This document shows, piece by piece, positions 36,401-47,421 of a DNA stretch of 64,000 nt. The notes under the pieces were generated by a model, which was not told the origin of the DNA, ran no database searches, and saw only the letters and a list, made by a program, of their open reading frames with translations. The position numbers were made by a program, and so were the translations under genes. Location of the stretch: assembly GCA_951230915.1 (NCBI GenBank), contig OX579638.1, forward strand, positions 15,952,696 to 16,016,695, in the 5' to 3' direction. Within the stretch, counting starts at the first letter, position 1. Each line of letters begins with the position of its first letter. The DNA is from Antitrichia curtipendula. Taxonomy: Eukaryota > Streptophyta > Bryopsida > Hypnales > Leucodontaceae.

Positions 36401-36774
36401 GCGTTCAGAATAAGCTTCTTTGTTTACAACTGTCAAAATACTTGCTGACGGTTTCTGATCTATATCTTCGCAGCTGGAATTAAGAGAGAGCTTGCAGCTG
36501 TTAGGAAAAAGGTGATTGTCTTAATTTCTGGCCAACTCAACATAGAATAATTGCAATTCACTTAGACGGTTGTCTGATTACATACTTTTTAGACTGGACA
36601 GGGTCGGATATTTATGCTCAAGCCAGTGAGCTTATCTCTGGTGACGATTGAGGTATCTATGTTCAATTGAATGTGATTTTTTTAAATATTTATTTTTCTA
36701 ATGTCATTTCATGGTTTCAGATCAATGAGCGGAACGACAAAGAGAAGAAGTCCTATGCGCGAATGTTCAAATAG
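33483..36774 (+). CDS. CYP40: Cyclophilin-40 (CYP40/SQUINT), peptidyl-prolyl isomerase with TPR domain
   Basis: Hsp90 co-chaperone and peptidyl-prolyl cis-trans isomerase; the Arabidopsis orthologue SQUINT supports Argonaute/miRNA function. Nine exons, all GT-AG and in phase: 33483-33698, 34411-34789, 35015-35139, 35310-35397, 35521-35573, 35759-35863, 36036-36111, 36474-36511, 36721-36774, giving 377 residues (Arabidopsis has about 361). The cyclophilin domain spans about 18-186 with active-site Arg78, Phe83, Met84, Gln86, Phe136 and His149. His144 replaces the cyclophilin-A Trp, as is usual in CYP40. Three TPR repeats follow at about 233-345, with GNEYFK, LTNSAA and VKALFRQGQ carrying the carboxylate-clamp type residues. 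A basic helix ends in RMFK. The N-terminal Ala-rich extension is unusual; a second ATG at 33519 is an alternative start. No lesions seen. A heat-shock element lies upstream. Confidence 0.95.
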
Positions 36775-38128
36775 CAAGCCTTCAATTTTGGCAGGTGATA
36801 TGTGTGTCCTTGTAAGTGCTGAGATAGTTTTGTCTACTATATCTTTTTTAGTTGAATTGTTAAGATCTATATGAATCACTAGTGGCTCAGAAAAATGCTC
36901 CGAATCAGTACAATTAGACGAATAATACTCTATGCAAGTCATTTTTACTCGAGTATCAACAAGATGCTTAGTGTGCGTCACGAAGAACATTGAGTTATTT
37001 CAGTTGGAGTATGGAGGTGTCCTTGCAACAAGAGATGTGTGCAGAAACGGACACACTTTTTATGACTAGCATTACTGGATGAAAAAGCTTCTGGGTTTGG
37101 TTGCTACTATTTGGTGAATGATCGTAGTCATGTTTGTGAATTGCAGGGATGCAGATGCAGATGCAGATGCAGATGAAAATGACTTACACGAAGTGTGAAG
37201 CCACGGAGTCCACTTACATATGAGGCATTTCGTAGATGGATGTTTGAGGGTTGCAAGTTAGGGTTTTGGCACCTTTGAAATTCCCTAGGAATTTCGACAT
37301 ATGTAAGCTGCATCATTTACTATGCAATCATTGGTCCCACATAATTTTCTTTCATCTGGCCCTGTAAAATATGAATGATGCATTTCATCTGACCTTCAAA
37401 TCAGTGGGGCTCTAACTGCATGCTCTTTAGCTGCAAGTGGGATTTTTTTCAGAAGTGTACAACTTTTGAATAACGGGTCATCAGTATGCAAACTCTGCTG
37501 AAGTTTGTCTGTCATCACGGCCTTTAGCCCGCAGATTTCTGAGATGCATGAAGCTGCTCTTCAACGTCCAGTTGTTTTGGAAAAGGTGGCCATTCCACAT
37601 TGTCAATGCGAGGGAAGAAGCTATCATCACTAACTTAAAGGCACTGGAAGCTAGAAACGTACACACAAATGATGTGAGTGCAGGGGCAGCAGGGCCATGA
37701 GTCCTTGACTGACCCAATGCTGTACGTACGTTAGAAGTGCAGGCAGTACTGTATGATGATTCTCAGGTTCCTCATGAATGCTCTTCGTTCATCAAGTGCA
37801 ATTACTTCCGCCACTACTATAGGTGTTCATATAATGATGATTGTCATCCAATGTGGATGAGGAGCTTAGGGAATTGATTACAGTACACCGAAATCTCATT
37901 AACATCACAGCCTAGATGCCCAGATTGTGAATGTGGATATGGAATTCTGTGTTGAATGTGAAAGTGACAATCACCGCACAGACTAAATTCGAATTCTTCT
38001 CCACAATGAAAAAACAGACTTACATGCTCTGGAATTTGGCATCATTATCAAATGTCATGTTAACCTTCAAAAGATTGACCTTCAAAAAACAGAATGTGAA
38101 AAAGTTTCTTCCTACAATCTTTATTTCG
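36775..38128 (+). other. CYP40 3' flank and intergenic DNA
   Basis: Probably includes the CYP40 3' UTR; no polyadenylation site was fixed. It contains a short GCAGAT repeat (about four and a half units, 37149-37175). No further gene recognised. Confidence 0.45.
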
Positions 38129-38541
38129 TTAACCTCTAAAGGACTGGGTGGGTTAGGGAGTCAAAAACTGGTGGGGGTGGGGTGGGTGGGGGGGTGGGGT
38201 ATATTATTCATAAATGGAAATTGAAACTTTCTTTTGAAACTTCAACTGTACAAAACTAAAGTTAAGTATTTTATCAAAAGGTCAAAAAAAAATGCAGCCC
38301 ATTTGACTACACACATTGAAAGATTATAACATTTGAAATGAGAATAAAAAATTTGTTTTTCTTTCTTGCAAAACAGGGCCCGTGGACATTGGGCCCTTTT
38401 GGAGTAAAATTTTTGCTCTACATGAACATGAGAATTTTGACCATTCATAAGTATATGATATTAGGTTTACTCACACAAATCTTTAGAAGCAAATATAGAG
38501 TCTAGCTTATTCTACATCACCTTGCAATGCAAAGAGGTTAA
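38129..38541. mobile_element. Possible short TTAA-flanked element abutting the next one
   Basis: TTAA then CCTCTAAAGG at the left and GCAAAGAGG then TTAA at the right; only about 5-6 bp of the ends are inverted copies (CCTCT/AGAGG). It shares its right TTAA with the element starting at 38538. No other copy was found, so this could be chance. Confidence 0.3.
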
Positions 38542-39516
38542 CCCCAAAGTGACAAAGAGGATAGAAAGTGTCCTCACACAATTTCAAGTCCAGTTCAAAG
38601 TGCTATAACTTTTGCGTCCAAGGTCCAAATTCAATAAAACTTGTTGGAAAAGTTGCGTTCTCCCCTCTAGTTTGTGTGTTGAAATTTTCAGATTAATCCA
38701 AGGTTTATTGATTTTTTGGAAGCCAATCGAAGTTCACAACTTCAATTTGAGTTCACCAAATTGTATTTTAGGGCTGCAACTTCGGGGCCTTGTATCTCCT
38801 TCATCCATTGCTCATTTTCAATAAAAAAAACATTGGGTTTTGTTCCCCTTGAAGTATAATTATTGCGGTAAAGTTTTCATGTCAATCCAAGTTGTTTTAA
38901 ATGTTTGGGAGCAATTCAAAGTTCCAAATCCTGCCATTTTTGGAGTATAGTGAACTTCGGCGGCTTGTTTCTTCTTCATACAGAGTCCATTTTCAATAAT
39001 TCTTTTTAGAAAAGTTTTGCATACTAGTCTAGTTTGTGTGGCTAAAATTTCATATTAATCCAAGAATTAATGAGTGACAGAGTAGCATTCTAGTAGAAGG
39101 AGGTTCAGCTTTAGATCTGTTTTTTGCAATTTTTCTTGCTGATTTTTGACATTTCAAAGCTGTTTTGTAGACACAATGAGTCAATTGAATGAATTTTTTT
39201 TCCACCGATGTGTTTGTATACTAGTTTTCAATCATTTTGTAGTGTAAAGTTTTTTCATTTGAGTAGGTTTAGAAATCAAATTTCACCTCCAAATGTGTTT
39301 TTGGGAAAATTTCAACATCCATTTTCAACACTAAAACATTATGATCTTGCAATCTATGTGGCCAATTGACTTCAAATTTTGTACATGTCATCTACAACAT
39401 GTACACTACAAGATTGTACGGTTGAGATTTGTATAACTTGAAGACATTTAGATCCTTAAAGCTTTAAAAGCAATGATGTTTTTGAACCCCAGAAATTGAA
39501 TGTCACTTTGGGGTTA
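38538..39516. mobile_element. TTAA-flanked element, family C, perfect TIRs
   Basis: TTAACCCCAAAGTGACA at the left is exactly complementary to TGTCACTTTGGGGTTAA at the right: 13 bp of TIR plus TTAA. About 971 bp between the TTAAs, no coding frame. The right third is homologous to 6380-6767 and serves as the empty-site reference for the TA-MITE nested there. Confidence 0.75.
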
Positions 39517-39528
39517 AGTTAATTTGCA

Positions 39529-40035
39529 ATACACTAGTCATTTTTTGATGATTTCTTGTCCAATGGAGAAATTTTTTATTTGAAATCTGAATGGCAAAAA
39601 ATTAGAGACAAACATTAGGAATATGTAGAAATAATTTCAAGAATTTTGACTTCACCAATTGCAAGATAATAGAACTTAAAGTTAGAAAAAAAATGTTTTA
39701 TCTTGAAACCACCCCAACATAGCTAAAAAGTTTGACTCCTCTTAGAATGTGATTTGAAGACTAATTTTTTTTTCTTGGACAATTGTATGCCATATTTTAT
39801 TAGTTATATACATGCCAAATTTCAAAAGTTGATGATATTTTTTACAAAAGATTTCTCAAAGATTTCCAAATTATCCAAACTGCTCAAAAAGTTCAGGGCA
39901 ACATAACTTTTGATTTGGGCATCTGGTTGGAAAAAAAATTAATTTTTCAAGGAGGTACATGTTTACCCATTGAATACAAATTTCATGAACATCCGACCAA
40001 AAATGACTTCATAGGAGTCTATTTAAAGTGTTGCC
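39529..40035 (+). repeat. Dispersed repeat R4, copy 2
   Basis: Matches 22079-22605 in the same orientation from ACACTAGT onward. A more diverged partial copy appears near 55505-55625 ('gatctaagcatccagttggaagaaaact'). Non-coding. Confidence 0.5.
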
Positions 40036-40375
40036 CCAAATGACTTAGAACCAACAAAAGGAATTTCATCGATAGATCAAAAGATGAGAAACAATCTTAC
40101 ACGTGATTACTGACACAAAAACATAAGGTTTTTTTTTCAACGTCACCTAAAATCTGTTTGAAAAAATTACAAAACACCATCTAAGAGGCAGGGTTCTTAT
40201 AATGTGATGCTGGATACTGGACAGTACTGGGCTGGTGCTGAGTGCTGGTCGATGATGGTGTTGAATGCTGGTCGGTACAAAGTTGGCAGGTTGCTCAATT
40301 TTCAACTAACTAAATTTAATGTTCAAACTTGCTATTGCTTTACTACTTGGCTAGTCTCTTGACAAATGTTGATAC

Positions 40376-40704
40376 TTTCACTAGAAGAAAACTGCGTTGA
40401 ACTCAACAAAAACAGTATCAAGTAGTTTATGTTGAGTTCTCCATTCGTAATGCAGAATTTTGCGTTTGACTTGTCAAAAATCTGCGTTTTACTTGTCAAA
40501 TTCTATGTTGAAACGTTGAAATGCAGAATTCTGCGTTACAAATGGAGAACTCAACAAAAACTACCTAAAACTGTTTTGTTGATTCAACATAAACTACTTG
40601 AGACTGTTTTGTTGAATACAACGTAGTTTCTGTCAAGTAAAACGCAGATTTGACATTTGTAACGCAGTTTTTGTCAAGTAGAATGCAATTTTCTTCTAGT
40701 GTTT
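40376..40704. mobile_element. CACTA-type MITE, 323 bp, TTT target duplication
   Basis: The element 40379-40701 begins CACTAGAAGAAAACTGCGTT and ends in the inverted equivalent AATGCAATTTTCTTCTAGTG, flanked by TTT on both sides. CACTA termini and a 3-bp duplication are hallmarks of the CACTA (En/Spm) superfamily. The interior contains further inverted segments ('gttgagttctccatt.gtaa' against 'ttacaaatggagaactcaac'), so the whole could fold extensively. Non-coding. Confidence 0.8.
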
Positions 40705-40821
40705 AGATATTTGGAAACTAACGAGAGTCCACCGACGTGGATATATAGAAACTAATTGACTTAGTTCCAAGGGCTAGCGTGAACACCTAGGACTAGTTTG
40801 TGGAGAGTTTTGGATATTCAA

Positions 40822-41010
40822 AGCTCCGTTGTAAGAATGTAATCTTGAAACACAACAACCACCTCTACTACCTAGATTCAAAGCTCCATTGTGAAAATGA
40901 AACCTTGAAATACAACAACCACCTCTACTACCGAGACTCAAGTTCCACCGTGAGAATGTAGCCTTGAAACACAACAATCACTTTTACCATTTAAATCCAT
41001 AGCTCTGTTG
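40822..41010. repeat. About 60-bp tandem repeat, three and a half units
   Basis: Units start at 40822, 40882, 40941 and 41001 with an AGCTCC(G/A)TTGT-like word and contain 'cttgaaacacaacaaccacctctac'-type sequence. A minus-strand frame reads GSRGGCC...NGALN repeats as a by-product of the roughly 60-nt period; not considered a gene. Confidence 0.75.
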
Positions 41011-42889
41011 TGAACGTACAAACTGTCAAAAAGAAGAGTATAAACAATGCACATGTGGTAGGACCCCCACAACCTCTACAAGCTAAAAATGCAACAACAA
41101 TAGGCACAAAAGGGCCCCGAAAATATCGTTCAAGGTAACTTGGCTAAAAATACCAAGAATTTCAAATTCAAAGATGAGGGTGTTTTGAGAAGAAAGCGTG
41201 TGCCCTTTTATACTCTTTCGGGGCACCCTTCTCCTCTCTTCCTAACTAACTAATCCTATCCATTTAAAGATTTTCATCCCTGTTTTTTAGGTTTTGACTT
41301 TCTCGATTTACTTAGATCCTCATTGGACTTTCCAACCTCTTTAGATCCTTGTCATATGCCCTTAGACCTTGGTTGACCTCCCGATCTAGATCTCCATCCT
41401 ACGCCTCTAGATCTTCGTTGAATTCTCAATCTCTAAAGATTTTCGTCCTACTTCTAGGTTTCTACTTCCTATGCTAATTCAAATTCTAACTTTTGGAGAT
41501 TAACTCCAAATCACAAACGGATTGCGTTGCTGTCTTCAGAAGGCCATTGTGTAGAAAAAACCATCCCTTTTTCTCACATCAAAAAACTCATCAAAACCTA
41601 GTGCCAACTAAGACCCCAAAATGAATAACAACTTGCCTAGGCTTCCCAAGGGATATGAGGGAATAAGAAAACACCTATCTTGTACCTCATTCCAACTTCG
41701 TATGCTCCCAGGACATTGGTTAACTTCTGCCATAATCTTCAAATTTATCAATTGTTGGGAGTCTCGCCTATTTGGGTACCTCTGGCTATCGGAATGTCTT
41801 GAAACTTGTTGGAGGCATCTTACTAATATAAAAGAAGCTAGTATAATTTTTAAAGGGATTTTACTGCCACGTGGGGAATTTTCATGAATTTCCCCTTGTA
41901 GTCTTTAGCGGTTGACTGTTACAAAAAACATCGTCAAAGGAGGATTTAAATCCCGCCTCCTTTCTTAAGATTGATCCATTGGGAAATCTTTCACAAGTAA
42001 GGCAATTTAAACAAATTGATTTCACTTCCAACCGCAACTGTGATTAGTCATCAATTTAGGAGGTTTTAAGCTAACTAGGGTGGTTTCACTCAAACCCTCT
42101 AACTTCCACTAACTTGGAATTTTAACCTATATACAAGTGGATAATTAGAACATCCTAAATACAAAACTCTATTTTAGACCAAATACTATATTTGCATGTG
42201 ACATGCCTATTTTGGTTCTACATTTGTTTTTGGACTTTTGGTCTATAATTATAACTTAAATTGCAAATTTAAAAATGAAAAAAAAACTAAAAATCCCAAG
42301 TACTAAATTGGGAACTCACAGATGGCTCATTTATAGTTTACATTTATCCATGAATAAAAATGGTTTTAGCACTCTAATAAAAACTATGCTATGTTGAAAA
42401 TTTTAAAAAATAATTATAAAACCTTAAATACAAATATTAGAACCAATGATTGCTTGATTGTGTCAAAGGAATTGTTGATAAATTTAAGATTGAAAGAGTA
42501 ATGTCCCCCTATAAAACAAGGCTCAAGGCAAATTAATCTTGTTCTTGTGAGGTGCTGCACAAAAGAAACTTCAATTACATAGTGTTTGAAACTATTATGA
42601 AAAATAGAAGTATGTTACTTATGGCCATTACCTTGGGGCCAACACTAGCGGGGGGTTTAAATGATGTGTAATTAAAAATAGGATATTGTTTATTAGTCAA
42701 AGTAAAAATTTTGAAATTTTTTAGAAATTAATTAGGGATCACCAAAAGATAATGAGGGGCTCAAAAAATTGTACGGGCATTATAAAGGAAGGTTTTTAGT
42801 TTTTTTAAAGATTAAAAATATAGGGAGAAACACATGGTTCATGTCTCCTAACAATACGCATCATGTTGTTTATTCCTTGTTTAGGGTGC
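41011..42889. other. Intergenic, no gene recognised
   Basis: Includes a loosely repetitive CT-rich stretch (about 41270-41450, 'tagatc(c/t)tcgttgaa' phrases). An 88-codon frame at 41621-41887 has no recognised motif. Confidence 0.4.
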
Positions 42890-43075
42890 GTGCTGAGCAA
42901 TTATTTCTTGATGGAGGGTGTTGTTGAGAGCACCATCAGCGTGTACTGGGTGCCCCTCAAGTGTGATGCTGGACGTTTCATTGGAGCGGTAGCAGGATAT
43001 ATCTAAGACGGGGCATGTCCTTGTTACTTTTGATGATGGCCGTTTATGCCACACAACGTTTCTATTGGTTTGTTT
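42890..43075 (+). pseudogene. Fragment resembling a Tudor-like domain, frameshifted
   Basis: One frame reads MEGVVESTISVYWVPLKCDA then RFIGAVAGY; after a one-base shift near 43003 another reads SKTGHVLVTFDDGRLCHTTF. The order 'VYW-P, G-V--Y, -TG-H-V-FDDG' is the usual pattern of plant Tudor/PDS5-like domains. No flanking exons were recognised, so this is an isolated gene fragment, possibly carried by a transposon. Confidence 0.35.
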
Positions 43076-43296
43076 TTCTTAACCCTAAATTTTCCATTGT
43101 TTCTATTTACACATTCTACACCATCCAATTTTGTTACTTTATACTCTTTTGGCATTCAAATGCGTACCTGAACGCAAGGTGAAGGCACTGGATATGTAGG
43201 TATGTTCTTTTTGCCTGAACTTCATCATTTACATGTGCATATTCAAAATCGCTAAAGTTTAATTTCCTTCTTCATTTTATTTTTTGCATTTAGTTG

Positions 43297-43614
43297 CATT
43301 ACATGTTTTTCAACCCCTGTGGAGGGCTGCGAGTTTCCTAGGGTTTCTAGACTCTGGAACTATCTGGAACTGCGCCGCAGCAATTGTGTGACGTGGCAGA
43401 GGGACTGCCACGTCATATTATTTATTTATTTATTTCAAAAAATAAAATGATTTTGTTTTGTTCATCTTGTTTTTTCATTTAAGATTTATATTTTTTTGTT
43501 TATTTATTTTCAAAAAAATAAAATTTTGATAGCGGCCGTTCTTTTACTACCGTGGGAACAACGCCGGGAACAGGCCCAAAACGGCCCTCCAGACCCCCAA
43601 AAAATCATCTAATG
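43297..43614 (+). mobile_element. 318-bp repeat element, copy 1
   Basis: Starts CATTACATG and ends CATCTAATG, near-perfect 9-bp inverted termini. The interior includes a GC-rich part (GGAACTGCGCCGCAGCA), an AT-rich middle and CCCTCCAGACCCCC near the right. A copy of exactly the same length lies at 63492-63809. No clear target duplication and no coding frame. Transposon class unknown. Confidence 0.7.
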
Positions 43615-43936
43615 TGCCACTCAATGTAATGTTCACTCCTACATGGAGACTTGGATGCATGTTGTTTGGATAGCTTCTCGTATTTTGGTGGTCTGTAGAT
43701 GGAAGGTTGCTATTTCTTTGCATGGTTCATTTTGGGGGATGGGGTAGCTACATGAGTACTTTGTTAAGGTTGAGGTCGTACTTAAGGGCGTTTTGTGTTG
43801 CAAGGGATCTCTGAGTTGCAGGAGGACACATGAGACTCCTATACTATATTTTTGACGCTTTTTAACTTGTGGTTGTGAATGTTGTAAGTATTCAACATAC
43901 AATGAGTATGCTTGAAATGTAGCACAGTTGTGTTTC
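43615..43936. other. Intergenic, nothing recognised
   Basis: About 320 bp between the 318-bp element and the next TTAA element, with no credible frame or structure. Confidence 0.4.
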
Positions 43937-44404
43937 TTAACCTCTAAAGTCCCAAGGTCATTTTTCTATCAAAAAATACTCAAACCTGCCATTTTTGCTG
44001 CATTTGTCCAAGAAAAAAACAAAAATTTTAAGAATTTAACTGTGAAATCGTATACTTGACTTGTCTTAGATCATACGGTAAAAATTTCATGAAGTTTGAC
44101 CATACAAATTGAAAGATATTAGCATTCAAAGTTGGAAAAATATATATTTTTTGAAATTTGGCCTGCAATTTCAAATGACTTTGACCATCATTTGTGGAAT
44201 CTTTTTGCACTACACACTTCAAATTTAAAATTTGAGTTGAAAGTCTAGAAAAAAAAGTTCAAAAAATGCACACTTGATTTTCATCCTTTAAAAAATTGTT
44301 AAGAAGAAGTAAGTCTAAGATTGAAAGAAAGACTAAATTGTTAACCTCTTAGATGGAACTAAAATACAATAATCCCAATGGTGAGATTGTTCTAGCAAGC
44401 ATAC

Positions 44405-45026
44405 TTAGGGCCACTTCACACTATGGCCAAAGGTTGAGAGGCCGTTCAGTTTCCACCAATCAAATTTCAAGAAACCAAAAGTTTGGCCTCTCGACCCTTC
44501 ACACTAAAAGGCACAACCCAAAGGCCATCACCCTCCAACTACCTACGTGGCAATAAATTGCCTACATGGCGACGGACTCTCAAAGGAAGTTTGGGTCAAG
44601 CAAAAATGGAGACCCAAACTATGGCCGATAGTTCGTCAACTTATGACAAAATCTCAACCATTAGATTGGTAGGTGGGAGTTCATTGTTAAGAATTTGGAC
44701 TTTGGGCTTGGCATTTGGAGGCTTCACACTTTGGCCGTCTAAGTTGAGAGGCCATGGGAGTTCATTATTAAGAATTTGGACTTTGGGCTTGGCCTTTGGA
44801 GGCTTCACACTTTGGCTATCTAAGTTGAGAGGCCATGGGAGTTCATTGCCAAGGGTTTGGACTCTGGACTTGGCCTTTGGAGGCTTCACACTATGGCCGG
44901 CCGAAGGCTCCAATTCCTATATTTTATTGCCTATTTATTGCTCATTTCTTTGGACTCTCAACAAAGTTTGGCCACTAAATCCCATGGCCTCTTGACTTGG
45001 TTGGCTATAGTGTGAAGCTGCCCTTA
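44405..45026. mobile_element. Harbinger (Tourist-like) MITE, copy 2, TTA duplication
   Basis: The element 44408-45023 (616 bp) is flanked by TTA on both sides. TIRs are GGGCCACTTCACACTATGGCC at the left against the complement of GGCTATAGTGTGAAGCTGCCC at the right. A TTA duplication and a GGGC-starting TIR are hallmarks of PIF/Harbinger. Orientation is opposite to the copy at 30361. Ends match those of the 3.7-kb element at 60270-63966. A 170-codon frame within it comes from an internal tandem repeat and is not a gene. Confidence 0.85.
44675..44900. repeat. 81-bp tandem repeat carrying TIR-like sequence inside the MITE
   Basis: Units begin at 44675, 44756 and 44837 (the third is partial). Each contains 'ggcttcacactttggcc' or a close variant followed by 'aagttgagaggcc', which resembles the MITE's own terminal sequence 'cttcacactatggcc...ttgagaggcc'. 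The period is a multiple of three, so a frame stays open through it. Confidence 0.8.
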
Positions 45027-45142
45027 GCCCTTTCAAACAATTTTTTTTGTGAAAAAGTTGCTTAGATTGCCCAAAAAACAAGGTTGTCCACAACTTTCTC
45101 ATCACTAGTCTAAATAGAATGAATTAGAGCTTCACATGTAAG

Positions 45143-45686
45143 CTATATTAAAGGCTGTAATGAGACACTATTGTAAATTTTAAAAGTAAAATAAGATACT
45201 CAAAATGATGCATGGTCTTCATTTCAAATGAAATATAGGGTACTTTATACATATATCTTTTTCTCTACCAATGGGATTTGTTTAACATTGAATTTAGAAA
45301 TAATACTCCCCTTAATATTATATGGTTATCTCATGTGTATATTCAAAGTTTTGGTAAGTGCTAGCCCTGAGGACATTATGGACCCTCTATCCAACATTTC
45401 ATGGACTCAAACATTGGAAAAGTGTAGATATGGATATAATTGGATTGAGAGTCTATATCGTGCATATATACCTTCCAACATTTGAAAATTTTATGAGCCA
45501 CATATATACTTATGTATAAAAAATAATAAAAAATAATTTCACATTATAATAGCCTTAAAAAAGAACATGATTATTACATAATTCAAAAATAATATTTATT
45601 GCATATCTATACAAAGAGTGATACTTGCAAACAAATTGTAGATGATAACCTATAATTATATAAATAGCTATTTCAAAGGTATTAAT
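45143..45686. other. Intergenic, nothing recognised
   Basis: AT-rich 3' flank of the P450 pseudogene. An 85-codon plus-strand frame at 45228-45485 is not recognised. Confidence 0.4.
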
Positions 45687-46478
45687 TTAAAGGATGGATA
45701 AGCGAGCCTTTGGAATGGCAGTCAAAGGGTGAGCTAGCACATGCCCAATACCTTCACCTTCTGACATATCTAAATCCATAGGTTGCAAACCATTAGGAAG
45801 AGACCAATCAAAAGATTGCATAAAAGTTGCAACCATAATGTGAACCAATGTTGAAGCTAGTATGATGCCTGGACATTGCCTTCGCCTTGCTCCAAACGGT
45901 AGTACTTCGAAATTTTTGCCTTCAAATTGTATATCAGCATGAGGCATCCCATCCAAAAATCTTTTAGGTTTGAAAGTCATAGGATCATCCCATGTCCTTG
46001 AATCTCTAGCAATTGCTGCAACATTTACAAAAGTAAGTGTTTTTTCTGGTAGATCATACCCAAAAACCTTGCAAGGATTTTCACTCAAATGAGGAAGTAA
46101 CATTGGGACAACTGGGTGAAGACGAAAGTTTTCTTTGACAATGGCTTGTAAATACTTGAGGTTAGGAACATCTGCATCTTCCACCCTTCGAGACTTGCCT
46201 ACAACAGTGTCAAGCTCTTCTTGTATCTTCTTCATCACAATGGGATTGCGAATGCATTCTGCAATTGCCCATTCTATTGTGTCGGTAGTTGTATTTATAC
46301 TACCTGTAAATGCGTCTTGTTTTTGAAAAGAGAAGGAAAAATTAAAGGTAAAATTTTAAAACCTACTCATAAGATGAACTTGAAGACTTGGAATCAACAA
46401 TATAATTGTAAAACTTTGACAAGAGAATTGAAACTTTAATGTGTGAATTTCATCATATAATTCTCAACAAACAAATCA

Positions 46479-47421
46479 TTAACCCCTAAAGGTTTTTGAC
46501 TATGTTTTCACCAAAACCGCTCCAGAACTGCCATTTCTAATACTAGTGCCAAATTTTAGAAAAAAAAAAATTTTGGAGACTTGTAGCCGTAGGATCTTGT
46601 AGTAAAATTGTTTAAGAAGATGTGGTAAAAATTTCAGAATTTTCCACCAAGTGGATTGCAAGATAATAGCGTTTGAATTGACAAAAATCCTTTTTTTGTC
46701 CCTGCGAAAAAACGGGCAGCTGCCCTCCACAAGGTCACATTTGTATGAAAAAATGTCCAAAATGATGGTTACTCTTTGGATTTATTCTTCAAGGCAAGTT
46801 GGCTACATGCTTGAAAAATTTCAGATCATTTGGAATTGTACAACATACAGGAAAAAAATAGTAAGTAGGAAGAGGTAGAGAATGATTCAAAGCACTAAAT
46901 TGTCAAGAATTTATTTATGAAATTGAAAAATGCCAATCCCAACGATTATAATGTTGTAATAAACAATCTACACCCAGTGTTTTTATTTTTTTTCAAAAAT
47001 ATTGAAAATCGAGTTAAATAAAGGACTTCAAGGTTTATTTTAGAGTAGAGATTCCATAACTACCCTCAAACTAAGAATCCTCATAACTTTTGACTCATTG
47101 ATCGGAATGGAATGATTCAAAGCCTCCCACGTACATATAAATCTAAAGAACCAATTTCAAATTTTAGTTTTTTTTAAAAGTGATTTTTAAAGAAGTTTTT
47201 TTTGCTGCCTCGGCTGCCCGCCGAACAATGAAAATGACATATCATGCAATAACTTTTTAACCATGTAGTGAAAAGTTACGAGAATTGTTGGACCTTAAAG
47301 CTACTCCTCGGGCACATTTTATGTGAAAATTTCAAAGAAAAAAAAGAAAAATTCCGGTCATAGTGAGCTGCCCAAAATCGCTATGTTGTCAAAAAACGGT
47401 GTTTGGTCCTTTTGGGGTTAA
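46479..47421 (-). mobile_element. TTAA-flanked element, family A, in the P450 intron
   Basis: TTAA then CCCCTAAAGG at one end and CCTTTTGGGG then TTAA at the other, inverted repeats of about 10 bp with one mismatch. 935 bp, inverted relative to 208-1135 ('gactatgttttcacc' here is the complement of 'ggtgaaaacatagtc' there). It lies wholly inside the second P450 intron and accounts for three quarters of that intron's length. Non-coding. Confidence 0.7.

Larger units (their letters stand above)
43937..45142. mobile_element. Family B TTAA element split by a Harbinger MITE
   Basis: Left end TTAA then CCTCTAAAGTCCC, followed by family B interior matching 18893-19390. At 44404, just after 'gtgagattgttctagcaagc', a 616-bp MITE interrupts it, and family B sequence resumes at about 45030 ('aaaaagttgcttagattgccc'). 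Homology stops near 45142, so the right end is lost. Confidence 0.6.

Noticed and set aside
37149..37175. Short GCAGAT repeat as a CRISPR-like or regulatory array
   Set aside because: Only a few direct hexamer units with no spacers; a simple-sequence repeat in the CYP40 3' flank.
40774..40977. 67-codon minus frame with SRGGCC repeats
   Set aside because: It is a by-product of a roughly 60-bp tandem repeat, with no gene context.
44483..44995. 170-codon frame with three LRIWTLGLAFGGFTLW-like repeats
   Set aside because: It is wholly inside a Harbinger MITE; the repeats come from an 81-bp tandem array, whose length keeps any frame open.
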